Origin: CAVLCC01 sp963661535
GTDB taxonomy: Bacteria; Actinomycetota; Coriobacteriia; Coriobacteriales; CADBOM01
DNA length: 18,569 bases
Reading direction: 5' to 3'
NCBI GenBank assembly: GCA_963661535.1
Contig: CAVLCC010000039.1
Coordinates: 1-18,569 of the forward strand
Made by a program: the position numbers and the translations under genes. The notes beneath the pieces were generated by a model. That model did no database searches. It saw nothing but the letters and a program-made list of their open reading frames with translations, and was not told where the DNA came from. Of this stretch, positions 7,902 through 15,970 are shown piece after piece (position 1 is the stretch's first letter; the number at the start of each line of letters is the position of its first letter).

Positions 7902-9041
7902 TTAACCCTCTAGCTTCTCAACTACTTCTTTAAGTTTGCTAACTATTGAGATAGACTGCGGACACACATCCTCACACTGTCCACATTCAACACAATCAGA
8001 ACCTTTGCCGTTTCCGCTATTGCTGATTGCAAATCCATATCCAATTTTTGCAGCATTTAGATCGTCGTATACTAAATAGTCGTTATAAGCATCAAAAAGT
8101 GTAGGTATTGGAATATTTTGTGGGCAATCTTTGGTGCAATATCTGCAGTCGGTGCATGGTATGCGAGGAATATCTGCAAGAATTTTTTGAACCTTAGAAA
8201 TAGCTTGCTGTTCTTTGTCGCTAAAGCCTGCCGTGTAGTTTTTAGAAACTATATCAATGTTGTCTTGCATTTGCTCTAGTGTGCTCATGCCCGAAAGCAC
8301 AGTAATCAAGTTAGGCATAGACCTTGCAAAGCGTATTCCCCAAGATGCCATCGAGCTATCGGGAGCAACCTTTTTGAAAGTTTTTTCTGCAGCAGGGGGA
8401 AGCTTGCATAGCTTTCCACCGCGCAAGGGCTCCATGATAATGACCGGCTTGTTGTGCTTAACTGCCACCTCAAGGTTTGCACGAGCCTCAACTACAGGAT
8501 CATCCCAATCCGCATAGTTAATTTGCAGCTGCACAAATTCCATTTCGGGATGCTGGGTTAGCACCTCGTCCAAAAAATCTGGATGATCATGAAAGCTAAA
8601 CCCAACGTGCTTTATAAGCCCTTTTTGTTTTAGCTCTTGCACAAAGTCCCAAATTTTAAAGTTGTCAAAAGACTTAATGCGGTTTTTCTCAATATTGTGG
8701 AGCAAGTAGTAGTCAAAGTATTGTGCCCCAGTGCGCTCAAGAGATGTATAAAACATTTGTTGAGCCTCTTCAGTGGTTTTTGCATCAGCCCAAGCTGGAA
8801 GTTTCGTTGCCAAAAGATACGACTCGCGTGGATATCTTTCAACCAAGGCTTCTCGCGTTGCATCCTCTGATCCCGGATAGCAATATGCGGTATCAAAATA
8901 ATAAAACCCGCTCTTTAAAAACAGGTCTACCATCTCTTTTGTTTTTTCAATATCGATGGGTTTTTCCATTGAATCGTCAACATGAGGCAACCTCATCAAA
9001 CCAAAACCCAACTTAGGTACATCTTCGCCCAAAAATGTCAT
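7902..9041 (-). CDS. Aldo/keto reductase with C-terminal double [4Fe-4S] domain
   Basis: The 379-residue protein has an N-terminal aldo/keto reductase barrel (about 1-280) and a ferredoxin-like tail. The catalytic tetrad is visible: D50 and Y55 in FDTAYCYPGSE, K80 in LLATK, and H115 in YYLLHN. The tail carries two CxxCxxCxxxC clusters at about C296/299/302/306 and C350/353/356/360, each followed by P as in bacterial-type ferredoxins. This matches the COG1453-type reductases of anaerobes. They are presumed to move electrons between an NAD(P)H- or ferredoxin-linked donor and a carbonyl substrate, and the substrate cannot be read from sequence. The ATG at 9041 has an excellent ribosome binding site, GGAGGAGG (9047-9054 on the minus strand). 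The gene is divergent from the Tat lipoprotein gene and is probably transcribed alone. Confidence 0.93.
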   Translation of the reverse strand: MTFLGEDVPKLGFGLMRLPHVDDSMEKPIDIEKTKEMVDLFLKSGFYYFDTAYCYPGSEDATREALVERYPRESYLLATKLPAWADAKTTEEAQQMFYTSLERTGAQYFDYYLLHNIEKNRIKSFDNFKIWDFVQELKQKGLIKHVGFSFHDHPDFLDEVLTQHPEMEFVQLQINYADWDDPVVEARANLEVAVKHNKPVIIMEPLRGGKLCKLPPAAEKTFKKVAPDSSMASWGIRFARSMPNLITVLSGMSTLEQMQDNIDIVSKNYTAGFSDKEQQAISKVQKILADIPRIPCTDCRYCTKDCPQNIPIPTLFDAYNDYLVYDDLNAAKIGYGFAISNSGNGKGSDCVECGQCEDVCPQSISIVSKLKEVVEKLEG

Positions 9042-9089
9042 GCCGCCCTCCTCCGTATGGCATAGATATTTTTTAAAACAGTAACTTTA

Positions 9090-9095
9090 ATTATA
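9090..9095 (-). promoter_or_regulatory. Possible -10 box for the aldo/keto reductase gene
   Basis: A perfect TATAAT reads on the minus strand about 50 bases upstream of the start codon. No good -35 box stands at the usual distance, so this is a tentative call. Confidence 0.35.
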
Positions 9096-9263
9096 TGCGA
9101 ATAATTGTTTGTTTACATAGATAATCAAGATGACTGATAACATGAAAGCAATTTGATAATGCGAGCGTTGATGTAAGGCTTTTGCCTGTCGGAATACAAG
9201 CGAAGTGTTGTGCGGTATGCATGTGTCAAAATAATGTTAACAATATTTTGGAAGCGAGCATGA

Positions 9264-10547
9264 ATGTTTAAAAAACATAAAGCTATACACAATGCAAATA
9301 AAACAAGCAATGGTGTGAGCAAGGGTTCAGAATCGCTAGACGCAAGCGAGCACCTGCAAATCACTCGGCGTGAGTTTGTTATTGGAAGCGCGGGGGTTAC
9401 ACTTGCAATTCTAGGTTCTACGGCAATTTTGTCGGGCTGTTCTTCAGATAACAGCAACACAATAGAACCAGAACAAATTGAGGTTTCAGAAGACCAAGTT
9501 GTAAACTCGTCAGATTTTACAGAGGTCGACATTTCGTCGTGCGCATCCGAGGTCTCAGATCAAGAGCTGCCTATGGGCTGCGTTGGAACCATGGATGGAA
9601 ACGATGTAGCAGTTATGATCTACCCAGGGGATACTCCCGATATCTTAACGCAGATGGGGCTTCTCTCCGTTGCAGGCGGAGGGCTTAGCACAGTGCTTGA
9701 CCGCGCAGAAAATCACGACAGCGGTTTTGTAATCTACGACGCAAGCTGCAACGACAACATAATCGTTTGGGCAGAGTCTAACCTCTTTGACGAGAGATGG
9801 CGCTTATATATCGCACCGGTGCATTCGGCTTCTTCTATAGGAAATCCAATAATGGTAGATGAGGGCACGTCAGATTTTGACGTCCCCGTTATGTGCGTAA
9901 GCCAAGACAAGGCATTTTGGAGCGTAATGCCAACTACAACGGGAGCGGCGGCCAACTCAGACTCTTACCTAAAGTGTGCGAGCCTCACCAATACCACTCC
10001 GCAAATTGTCTACACTTCAAGCGGGCGAATGATTGCTAGCCCGCAGGCTTCTGGCGGAGTTGTGACCATTGTCCCTCGAGCTCAAACCAAAAGCACCCGA
10101 TATCAAATGACGGCCATTGACGCCAACACATTTGATGTGATAGCGGCACAAATTCTGCCCAGCTCAATGCGTGCGTACGACGCAATTTATATTGATGGCT
10201 CATTTGTTTTTAGCATTGAGCAGTCATACAGTTATGGAGGGGGAATTTCTAAATTTGGAACTTATGCAAAACTAGCGGACAACCGTTATATGCGCTTTAA
10301 TAGAACGCCTATGGATACGCCTGCAAAATGCGGAAAATACCTTGCTGTAAAGAGCAGCAAGAGCGTGGTTTGCCTCGACCTAGAGGCGCAAAGTTACTTT
10401 GTAATTCCTGCTTATTCAGGCTGTGAGAGCTACGGGGATTTTTTGCTTTCAACAGGGGAGTCTAGTCGCATAGTTACTTATACGTCGGTTCCATCAGGAG
10501 ATGGCTCAGGCAATGGAGCCACACGTGTTAGAACCTATACAATGTAG
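9264..10547 (+). CDS. Tat-exported lipoprotein of unknown function, beta-propeller-like
   Basis: The 427-residue protein begins with about 30 polar residues. A twin-arginine signal (ITRREFVIG, R35-R36), a hydrophobic stretch and a lipobox (LSGC, lipidated Cys59) follow, so it should be exported folded by Tat and attached to the outer face of the membrane. After a Ser/Glu-rich linker the mature part is rich in short beta-strand patterns (for example IIVWAESN, WRLYIAP, MIASPQASGG, AIYIDGSFVFSIEQ, KYLAVKSSKSVVCLD), which read like blades of a beta-propeller. I recognise no enzyme motif and no family by name. The ATG at 9264 follows a GGAAG sequence at 8-base spacing. An out-of-frame ATG at 9260 is not used. 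The gene is divergent from the aldo/keto reductase, with no visible functional link. Confidence 0.85.
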   Translation: MFKKHKAIHNANKTSNGVSKGSESLDASEHLQITRREFVIGSAGVTLAILGSTAILSGCSSDNSNTIEPEQIEVSEDQVVNSSDFTEVDISSCASEVSDQELPMGCVGTMDGNDVAVMIYPGDTPDILTQMGLLSVAGGGLSTVLDRAENHDSGFVIYDASCNDNIIVWAESNLFDERWRLYIAPVHSASSIGNPIMVDEGTSDFDVPVMCVSQDKAFWSVMPTTTGAAANSDSYLKCASLTNTTPQIVYTSSGRMIASPQASGGVVTIVPRAQTKSTRYQMTAIDANTFDVIAAQILPSSMRAYDAIYIDGSFVFSIEQSYSYGGGISKFGTYAKLADNRYMRFNRTPMDTPAKCGKYLAVKSSKSVVCLDLEAQSYFVIPAYSGCESYGDFLLSTGESSRIVTYTSVPSGDGSGNGATRVRTYTM

Positions 10548-10626
10548 TGACCTACCGTGACATGCCGCAATATGAAGCGACTTGCCCAATGACCTGCTGC
10601 AAGCTACCACGATGAATTTTGGTCTA

Positions 10627-10643
10627 TTTGAATTGCATTCAAA
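10627..10643. repeat. 17-bp palindrome upstream of the VUT transporter gene
   Basis: TTTGAAT-TGC-ATTCAAA is a perfect 7-bp inverted repeat with a 3-base centre and no T-run afterwards. It covers the proposed -35 region (TTGCAT, 10633-10638), so it could be an operator for the downstream transporter gene. Confidence 0.5.
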
Positions 10644-10663
10644 CACAAATAAAGAATTATAAT
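10633..10663 (+). promoter_or_regulatory. Possible promoter of the VUT transporter gene
   Basis: A perfect TATAAT -10 box (10658-10663) lies about 65 bases before the start codon. The best -35 candidate is TTGCAT with a long 19-base spacer, so the -10 box is the stronger evidence. Confidence 0.45.
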
Positions 10664-10727
10664 TTTGATGTAGTTAAAAACTTAAATTTCCAAATGTTAG
10701 AGAGATAAAGAGAGATTAGAAGTAAGT

Positions 10728-11489
10728 ATGAGTCGTATCCAAAATACAGCAAAAAACATTTATGAAGATTACAAGATTTTGCTTCGCAGCGTGCCAGCTT
10801 CTACAGTCACAATTTTTATAGTTAGCGTAATTGTTATGAACCTTATGGCTAACAAAGAGCTGTTTTCGCTGCCATATTTGGCTCTAGACTGCGGCTTTGC
10901 TGTGAGCTGGGTTTCGTTTTTGTGTATGGATATGATTTGCAAGCGTTTTGGTGCTGCGGCTTCAATTAAGATTTCTATTATGGCACTAGGCATAAACCTA
11001 GGAGTATGTTTGTTGCTCAAGGTTTTGAGCATGACTCCTGGAATGTGGGGAGCTTATTACGACACGGGAATGACCCAAGCAAACGACGTGCTTAATTCAA
11101 CCATAGGTGGCACTTGGTATGTTGTTATTGGCAGCTCAATAGCCATGCTTGTTTCGTCGGTTTTAAATTCTGTGCTAAACCAAGCAATTGGTCGTCATTC
11201 TAAAAAAGACACATTTGGATCCTTTGCGCTGCGCTCATATGTTTCGACTATCATTGCGCAATTTGTGGATAACTTGATATTTGCAATACTGGTCTCACAC
11301 GTATTTTTTGGCTGGTCCTGGATTCAAGTTCTTACGTGTTCTTGCACGGCGGCTGTAGCTGAGCTTTTGTGCGAGATGTTGTTAAGCCCAGTTGGATATA
11401 GAGTAGTTAGAGGTTGGGAGAGAGAAAACGTAGGAGTCCCTTATTTAAACAGAATTGCATCTTCTACTTCTTCTGCTGCTCGTCAATAG
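10728..11489 (+). CDS. VUT/YhhQ-family membrane transporter
   Basis: The 253-residue membrane protein has about six hydrophobic segments. Family-typical motifs are visible: VMNLMANKELF with the start of the next helix (about 36-46), CMDMICKRFG (about 66-75), and RSYVSTIIAQFVDNLIF (about 165-181). These match the VUT (DUF165) family, whose best-studied member YhhQ imports queuosine precursors (7-cyano-7-deazaguanine). The true substrate here is inferred, because related VUT proteins have been linked to other nucleobases or vitamins. The ATG at 10728 follows AGAAG with 6-base spacing. The gene stands alone between a Tat lipoprotein and an HTH gene. I looked for a preQ1 riboswitch in the 180-base leader and saw none, so regulation by queuosine precursor is not supported. 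Confidence 0.8.
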   Translation: MSRIQNTAKNIYEDYKILLRSVPASTVTIFIVSVIVMNLMANKELFSLPYLALDCGFAVSWVSFLCMDMICKRFGAAASIKISIMALGINLGVCLLLKVLSMTPGMWGAYYDTGMTQANDVLNSTIGGTWYVVIGSSIAMLVSSVLNSVLNQAIGRHSKKDTFGSFALRSYVSTIIAQFVDNLIFAILVSHVFFGWSWIQVLTCSCTAAVAELLCEMLLSPVGYRVVRGWERENVGVPYLNRIASSTSSAARQ

Positions 11490-11548
11490 TCCGGCAAGCA
11501 AAACGAGATTTTGAGCGTTCAGGCTAAGCACATTCTACTCGCTCAGAA

Positions 11549-11578
11549 AATTTGTTCAAAAAAATATTTGAACAAATT
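11549..11578. repeat. Perfect 12-bp inverted repeat between the VUT and HTH genes
   Basis: AATTTGTTCAAA (11549-11560) and TTTGAACAAATT (11567-11578) are exact complements with a 6-base AT centre. No T-run follows on the plus strand, so it is a poor classical terminator for the VUT gene. It may be an operator or the trace of an element end. The 244-base gap is otherwise AT-rich with several TATA-like stretches (11650-11690), none clearly a promoter. Confidence 0.6.
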
Positions 11579-11733
11579 CAACCTTACCGTTTTATGCTGT
11601 ACGTTTTGCAAAAATCCACAGTATTTTAGTCTTTTATAACTTATGCTACTTATATATAGATAATTATGTATTTTTTATGTATTTATAGCACAAAGTTTTG
11701 ACAAAAATGACTTTTTTTAGGATGGACTTAAAA

Positions 11734-12135
11734 ATGGAAAACGGAAAATTTACACAAGAAGAAATTGAGTATCTAAATTCCTTGGACGCTGTTACAGAAG
11801 TTCACAACAATCAAATAATTTATTCCACTGCATTTAAGAAATCTTTTGTTAGAAAATATAGACGAGGAAAAAAGCCAACTAAGATATTTGCAGAAGCCGG
11901 TCTTACGTCTAAGATGATTGGACATAAAAGAATAGACAAGGCATCATCAAGGTGGCTTGAGGCAGCAGCTAAAGGATCACTTGGAATGTTTGATGCTCCT
12001 GTAATAAGTCATAGAAAGAAAGTTGAAAAGCTTGCTCAAAAGAGAGACGAAGCGATTGCCAATGAAGATCTAAAACAGGCAGATAAATACGAAAAGCTCT
12101 ATCAACAAGCAACAGCTAAAGATAAAGAAGAATAA
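11734..12135 (+). CDS. Stand-alone HTH protein resembling an IS3-type transposase OrfA
   Basis: The 133-residue protein has an N-terminal sequence FTQEEIEYLNSLDAVTEV, then the core IIYSTAFKKSFVRKYRRGKKPTKIF-AEAGLTSKMIGHKRI (about 29-68), a helix-turn-helix pattern. A W (SSRWLEA) and a charged, probably coiled-coil C-terminal tail (about 95-133) follow. I recognise this core as similar to the HTH half of atypical IS3-family transposases, but no integrase-core partner lies nearby, so it is either an orphan remnant or a domesticated DNA-binding protein. The frame extends upstream to a TTG at 11698. The ATG at 11734 has AGGATGG (11719-11725) at 8-base spacing and is the better start. The gene is AT-rich and Lys-rich, and flanked by non-coding gaps of about 250 bases on each side. 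Confidence 0.65.
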   Translation: MENGKFTQEEIEYLNSLDAVTEVHNNQIIYSTAFKKSFVRKYRRGKKPTKIFAEAGLTSKMIGHKRIDKASSRWLEAAAKGSLGMFDAPVISHRKKVEKLAQKRDEAIANEDLKQADKYEKLYQQATAKDKEE

Positions 12136-12305
12136 AAAGTAGCCGTTAAGTTTAATTTTTAATTTGATGCATTAAAGCTTGCACGTTTGAGTCTTGTTAA
12201 GTAGCAACGGTTCAGCTACGCTTAGCATTCTCAGTGCTTTCTTGTGTTGAATTGTGCGTGAAATTAAGAATGTTAGCTATGCAATAGTTCGACCCAAAGA
12301 GATAT

Positions 12306-12314
12306 TGCTATAAT
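12306..12314 (+). promoter_or_regulatory. Extended -10 promoter of the DUF1638 gene
   Basis: TGCTATAAT is a perfect extended -10 element about 75 bases before the start codon. The same 11-base string ATTGCTATAAT occurs upstream of the minus-strand YdjC-type gene (17075-17085). The 255-base gap before the DUF1638 gene holds nothing else clear, although a second TATAAT at 12363 sits too close to the ribosome binding site. Confidence 0.6.
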
Positions 12315-12390
12315 ATCTAGATGTTTTTTGAGCATTCTAAATAGCACAGCTGCAGACAGATTTATAATTGCTAGATAAGGGGTGGGGCAA

Positions 12391-13134
12391 ATGTATATGC
12401 ATATTTTTAGCTGCAGGGTATTTACGCGAGAGCTTTCTTATTTTATTGCAAAGAGCAAAAATATTGTTGATGTTACTTATTTGCCACAGGGTTTGCACGA
12501 GTCTCCACAGCTTTTAAAATCTGAGCTCAACGCAGCAATCAAAAAGTTCCACGACCAGGTCGAAAACTGGCAGCGCCGCCGCAAACCCGATTACCTTGCA
12601 TTATGCTTTGGACTTTGCTCCGAAAGTATAGTTGGTGTTGAGGCAATAGATATTCCAATTGTGGTTCCTAGGGTCGATGACTGCATTGGCGTTTACCTAG
12701 GCTCCGAACAGCGCTATTTAGAATGTTTTGAAAAATATAAGGGAACATACTGGGCTTTCCCGAGTTGGGTAGAGTCTACTCCTAGCACAGATGACAACTA
12801 CCTCGATATTATGCGTGCAAAATATATGGAGCGTCACGATGACGAGGACGTTGTTGATGCGCTTATGGAGCTTGAAGAAGAGATGACTTCTAACTATCAA
12901 AATGTGGGTTATATTACCTCGCCTTTAGCTGTAGATCCAAAGGGCAGCTTAGAACATGCTCAACACTATGCTAAGCGCAATGGTTGGAACTTGATAGAAC
13001 TTGAGGGAGACCTATCGCTTATGCAGCAGTTAGTTGATGGACCTTGGGATGAAGATAAGTTTTTGATTGTTCCTCCAAAACATAAGATTGAAGCAACACA
13101 CGATATTACGAAGGTTCGTGCGGTTAAGAGCTAG
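12391..13134 (+). CDS. DUF1638 domain protein
   Basis: The 247-residue soluble protein matches the DUF1638 pattern: FSCRVFTREL near the N-terminus, VDVTYLPQGLHESP (about 28-41), LCFGLCSESIVGVEA (about 72-86), VPRVDDCIGVYLGSEQRY, and GTYWAFPSWVE (about 125). In other organisms the family often sits with corrinoid methyltransferase genes and has conserved cysteines (here in FSC, LCFGLC and DDC), hinting at metal or corrinoid handling, but its function is not established. No such partner genes are visible here. The GTG at 12382 is possible. The ATG at 12391 has AAGGGG (12377-12382) at 8-base spacing and is preferred. The 3' end lies in a 16-bp tandem duplication. Confidence 0.82.
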   Translation: MYMHIFSCRVFTRELSYFIAKSKNIVDVTYLPQGLHESPQLLKSELNAAIKKFHDQVENWQRRRKPDYLALCFGLCSESIVGVEAIDIPIVVPRVDDCIGVYLGSEQRYLECFEKYKGTYWAFPSWVESTPSTDDNYLDIMRAKYMERHDDEDVVDALMELEEEMTSNYQNVGYITSPLAVDPKGSLEHAQHYAKRNGWNLIELEGDLSLMQQLVDGPWDEDKFLIVPPKHKIEATHDITKVRAVKS

Positions 13135-13155
13135 GCTGATTAAGAGTTAGGCTGA
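13124..13155 (+). repeat. 16-bp tandem duplication across the DUF1638 stop codon
   Basis: TTAAGAGCTAGGCTGA (13124-13139) is followed directly by TTAAGAGTTAGGCTGA (13140-13155), with one mismatch. The first copy contains the gene's TAG stop, so the duplication does not change the protein. It looks like replication slippage. Confidence 0.75.
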
Positions 13156-13210
13156 ATTTTCTGCTCAAGTTAATCTTTAAAGCGCCCTGCGTTTAATACT
13201 CTGTGCCTAC

Positions 13211-13237
13211 TACGCATATTTTACGCATATTTTACGC
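13211..13237. repeat. 11-bp tandem repeat at the 3' end of the yfhO-like gene
   Basis: TACGCATATTT is present twice (13211-13221, 13222-13232) with a partial third copy. It lies at the convergent end of the DUF1638 and YfhO-type genes and overlaps the latter's stop codon. No T-tailed terminator hairpin is visible in the 97-base convergent gap. Confidence 0.65.
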
Positions 13238-15970
13238 CTTAGACTTTGCGCCTTGTGCACTGCGTCGTTTAGCCATCACCCGCCATCCAGCAAACATTGC
13301 CAAGCTTATAACGCTTACGCCAACTCCAGCAGCAAGTCCAGGAGTTGTGTATGTGAGCTCTATTGTGTGTTCGCCCTTATCTACGCTCAGACCGCAAAGC
13401 CCCGTGTAGTAGCACTCAACTTCAACGGGATTCCCATCTATAGTTGCGCTCCAGCCCTCATCATATGGAATTGAAAGCAGCAACTTTTGGCCCTGCTCCA
13501 TATTGCACGACAAAACTACATGCCCATCTTCAAAACTCTGCACTTCTGCAGGAGTTTGAACTTGAGAATATAGCTGTTCAAAGGCACTCATATTAAGGCT
13601 TTCTGCGACGATAGTTGTTGTTTCTCCTAGGGTGTCGTCGTGGTCAGGCAAACCATTGCAATCTGCCCAAAGAGCTCTTTTTGCTCCCCGTTCGCAATCT
13701 TGATAGTTGGAGTTTAGAGCAAGCGTGACAGTAATTGTTTCTCCAGTCTCATATGTGCCAACGTAGCGAGCTCCTCCCCAAAATGAACTGTTAACTTGCC
13801 CCACCCATGAGCCATTGATTGTGAGGTCACACACGGGACGCAAAACACTAATGCTAACTGTAGGAAATTGCAAATACAAAGGACCGCTTTGCGTGGTTGT
13901 GATGGTCCAAGTTCTATATGTGTCGGAGGGGATTCCTCCGGTTGTTTCAACCTGAGCTGGCTGGTATAAAGAGATCGATGAGTCGCCCGATCCTGTTACA
14001 TCGCTATACATAGCTTCTTGGTTTTCAAAAGGGTTAGAGCCAAATTCTGGCGTTCCACTTCCTGCTATCGCATAGGCAAATGGGAGCGTATATTTGTTGT
14101 TGTATAGCTGGTAGTTTTGGTTTTGCTCCATATGAATACCGGTAGGCTCAAGTCCTGGAGTTTGTTGGGACGAAATCATGCAGTCTACTCCCAAAAGGCT
14201 GTCTGCAACTACCATGGGCGAGTTATAGTAGAACCCATAGATATTATTTTTTGAAGTATAACCTAGAGCTGTAAAAAGCTTTGTTGTTGAGGAGCCTTGC
14301 GTAGAGGTGTATTCACCCATCGATTGGTATCGACCAAACGAGGCTGGATCTGCAACATAGTTCCACGCATCTCCGGTATAAGAAATACCTGCTTCTCCAA
14401 TTCTTATAGGAGCGTTATCGCTTGTCTCAATGTTTTCTAACATAGAACCCATAGAGTCAAGATAATCACTCCATGCAGTTGTGTTATTTGTATAGTGTTC
14501 AAACACAATACATGTATGTATGCCGTGTTCTGCCATTGCAATTATAAGCAAGAGAACGATACATACGTGCCCAGCGCGACTAAGCTTAGTGCAAAAACTA
14601 GCAAACCAAGTGCGGATTTTGGCGAGCAATTTGTTGCTGCTGGGGTTGTGAGCAACATCACCCTCGTCCCCAACCTTCATAGTCCTTATATGGAGTAGGA
14701 AAGCGACCAAGACTATTAAGCCAAATTCCGAAAAAATCCATATAAAACTAATAGGCGTAGTTTTTGCATAATAGATGAGGTTCATAAGTCCAAGTGCAAT
14801 TAGCAGTCCAAATAGAAAGGCAGACTTAGCAATGACGCAAAGGTTATCTTTGCGCTCAAGCTTAAACAGGCTCATGTAACCCTCAACTGCAAGTATTACC
14901 ACAACAAAGTCAAACACAAATGCGTATCTAAAATAAAATGAGGTTGCTATTTTAAATGAGCTCCACAAAATATCGAGGGGGTATAGATAAAATGCCGAAA
15001 GCAAAAAGAGTGCAAGTGCTCCTAGACCAATTTTAACTTTGCGCGAAACCTTGCGATTAAAAAACAAGCACAAAGCAAGTATTGGAGCAATTGAGGTCAT
15101 AAACACTCCAGGTGACATGTTGTCACTTGCATATGCAACACAATACTGAACTGCAAAACTAGCTGGATTTGCATGCAGGTATGCATAATATGACGAACTC
15201 ATGTCGGTGTTGGCTCCCGACATTAACCCAATAATTGCTGGCAAAAAGAGAGCCATAGTTGCACCTAAGGCTAAAAACATGGTTGCTGCAAAACGCAAGC
15301 CTCTCCTAACAAAAATGCGCAAAGATAATCCGCTCATATAAGCACAAACCAAAAAGTAGCACGCTGCAAACAAACAGCACATAAATCCTACGTACCAGTT
15401 AAATACCACCACGCATGCAACGCTAACGAACAGTGGCCACAGACGCTTGTTCTGCGCAGCATACCATGTTCCAAGCGCAACTAGTGGCAGCACAATTGCG
15501 CCGTCTATCCACATTATGTTGGAGCATTGCATTACTGAGTATCCATTGAGCGCATATGCCATAGACAAAATTACGCTTATGGTGCCTGACCCGTAGCGTT
15601 TTCGCAAAAATATGTAGCATGTTAGACCTGCAAAGGGCAGCTTAACTAGCGTTATTAAGGATAGTAGCTGCGAGGAATCCATTGGGCTAAAAAATGCAGC
15701 CAGCAAATTGAATGGGCTAGTTAGGTAGTAAGCAATTAGTGATATAGTGCTTTCTCCTATACCTTGAGTTGCGGAGTATAGAAGCGAGCCACCGTCTTGC
15801 AAAACTCCTGAGAGCCATGAAAAAAATCCAATGTATTGATAGTTCTCGTCCCAAATAACAACACTTGTTGTGCCAAACGGATAGATGCCTCGCATTGCAA
15901 ACACAACAACCAAAATTAGAGCCGGAAGTGCTATAGACAAAATGTATTCGTATTTTTTTGACTTTAACAT
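13232..15970 (-). CDS. YfhO-family GT-C type membrane glycosyltransferase
   Basis: The 912-residue protein has about 13 hydrophobic helices in residues 1-490, a large beta-rich extracytoplasmic part (about 490-870), one last helix (GLAAGVGVSVISLAMFAGW) and a basic tail. This is the YfhO layout and usual length. An acidic pair (D41-E42 in WDENYQYIGFF) sits in the first outer loop, where GT-C enzymes carry a catalytic acid, followed by GIGESTISLIAYYLTSPFNLL. In Bacillus and Listeria, YfhO-type proteins work with a CsbB/GtlA-type GT2 enzyme to transfer a sugar from undecaprenyl phosphate onto teichoic acid outside the cell. The start ATG follows the stop of the upstream deacetylase gene directly (TAA|ATG). 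Its ribosome binding site AAGGAG (15982-15987) lies inside that gene, which predicts translational coupling. The acceptor polymer in this organism is unknown. Confidence 0.88.
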   Translation of the reverse strand: MLKSKKYEYILSIALPALILVVVFAMRGIYPFGTTSVVIWDENYQYIGFFSWLSGVLQDGGSLLYSATQGIGESTISLIAYYLTSPFNLLAAFFSPMDSSQLLSLITLVKLPFAGLTCYIFLRKRYGSGTISVILSMAYALNGYSVMQCSNIMWIDGAIVLPLVALGTWYAAQNKRLWPLFVSVACVVVFNWYVGFMCCLFAACYFLVCAYMSGLSLRIFVRRGLRFAATMFLALGATMALFLPAIIGLMSGANTDMSSSYYAYLHANPASFAVQYCVAYASDNMSPGVFMTSIAPILALCLFFNRKVSRKVKIGLGALALFLLSAFYLYPLDILWSSFKIATSFYFRYAFVFDFVVVILAVEGYMSLFKLERKDNLCVIAKSAFLFGLLIALGLMNLIYYAKTTPISFIWIFSEFGLIVLVAFLLHIRTMKVGDEGDVAHNPSSNKLLAKIRTWFASFCTKLSRAGHVCIVLLLIIAMAEHGIHTCIVFEHYTNNTTAWSDYLDSMGSMLENIETSDNAPIRIGEAGISYTGDAWNYVADPASFGRYQSMGEYTSTQGSSTTKLFTALGYTSKNNIYGFYYNSPMVVADSLLGVDCMISSQQTPGLEPTGIHMEQNQNYQLYNNKYTLPFAYAIAGSGTPEFGSNPFENQEAMYSDVTGSGDSSISLYQPAQVETTGGIPSDTYRTWTITTTQSGPLYLQFPTVSISVLRPVCDLTINGSWVGQVNSSFWGGARYVGTYETGETITVTLALNSNYQDCERGAKRALWADCNGLPDHDDTLGETTTIVAESLNMSAFEQLYSQVQTPAEVQSFEDGHVVLSCNMEQGQKLLLSIPYDEGWSATIDGNPVEVECYYTGLCGLSVDKGEHTIELTYTTPGLAAGVGVSVISLAMFAGWRVMAKRRSAQGAKSKA

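Noticed and set aside
10548..10727. preQ1 or other riboswitch before the VUT transporter gene
   Set aside because: No conserved preQ1 core or pseudoknot pattern could be recognised; only a short palindrome is present.
11698..11703. Perfect TTGACA as a -35 box for the HTH gene (and TTG as its start)
   Set aside because: No -10 box lies at the proper distance, and the TTG start lacks a ribosome binding site while the ATG at 11734 has one.
12138..12231. Long-range pairing between GTAGCCGTT and AACGG...GCTAC as element ends or a structured RNA
   Set aside because: The pairing has a bulge and a loop of about 60 bases; it is too weak to call without conservation data.
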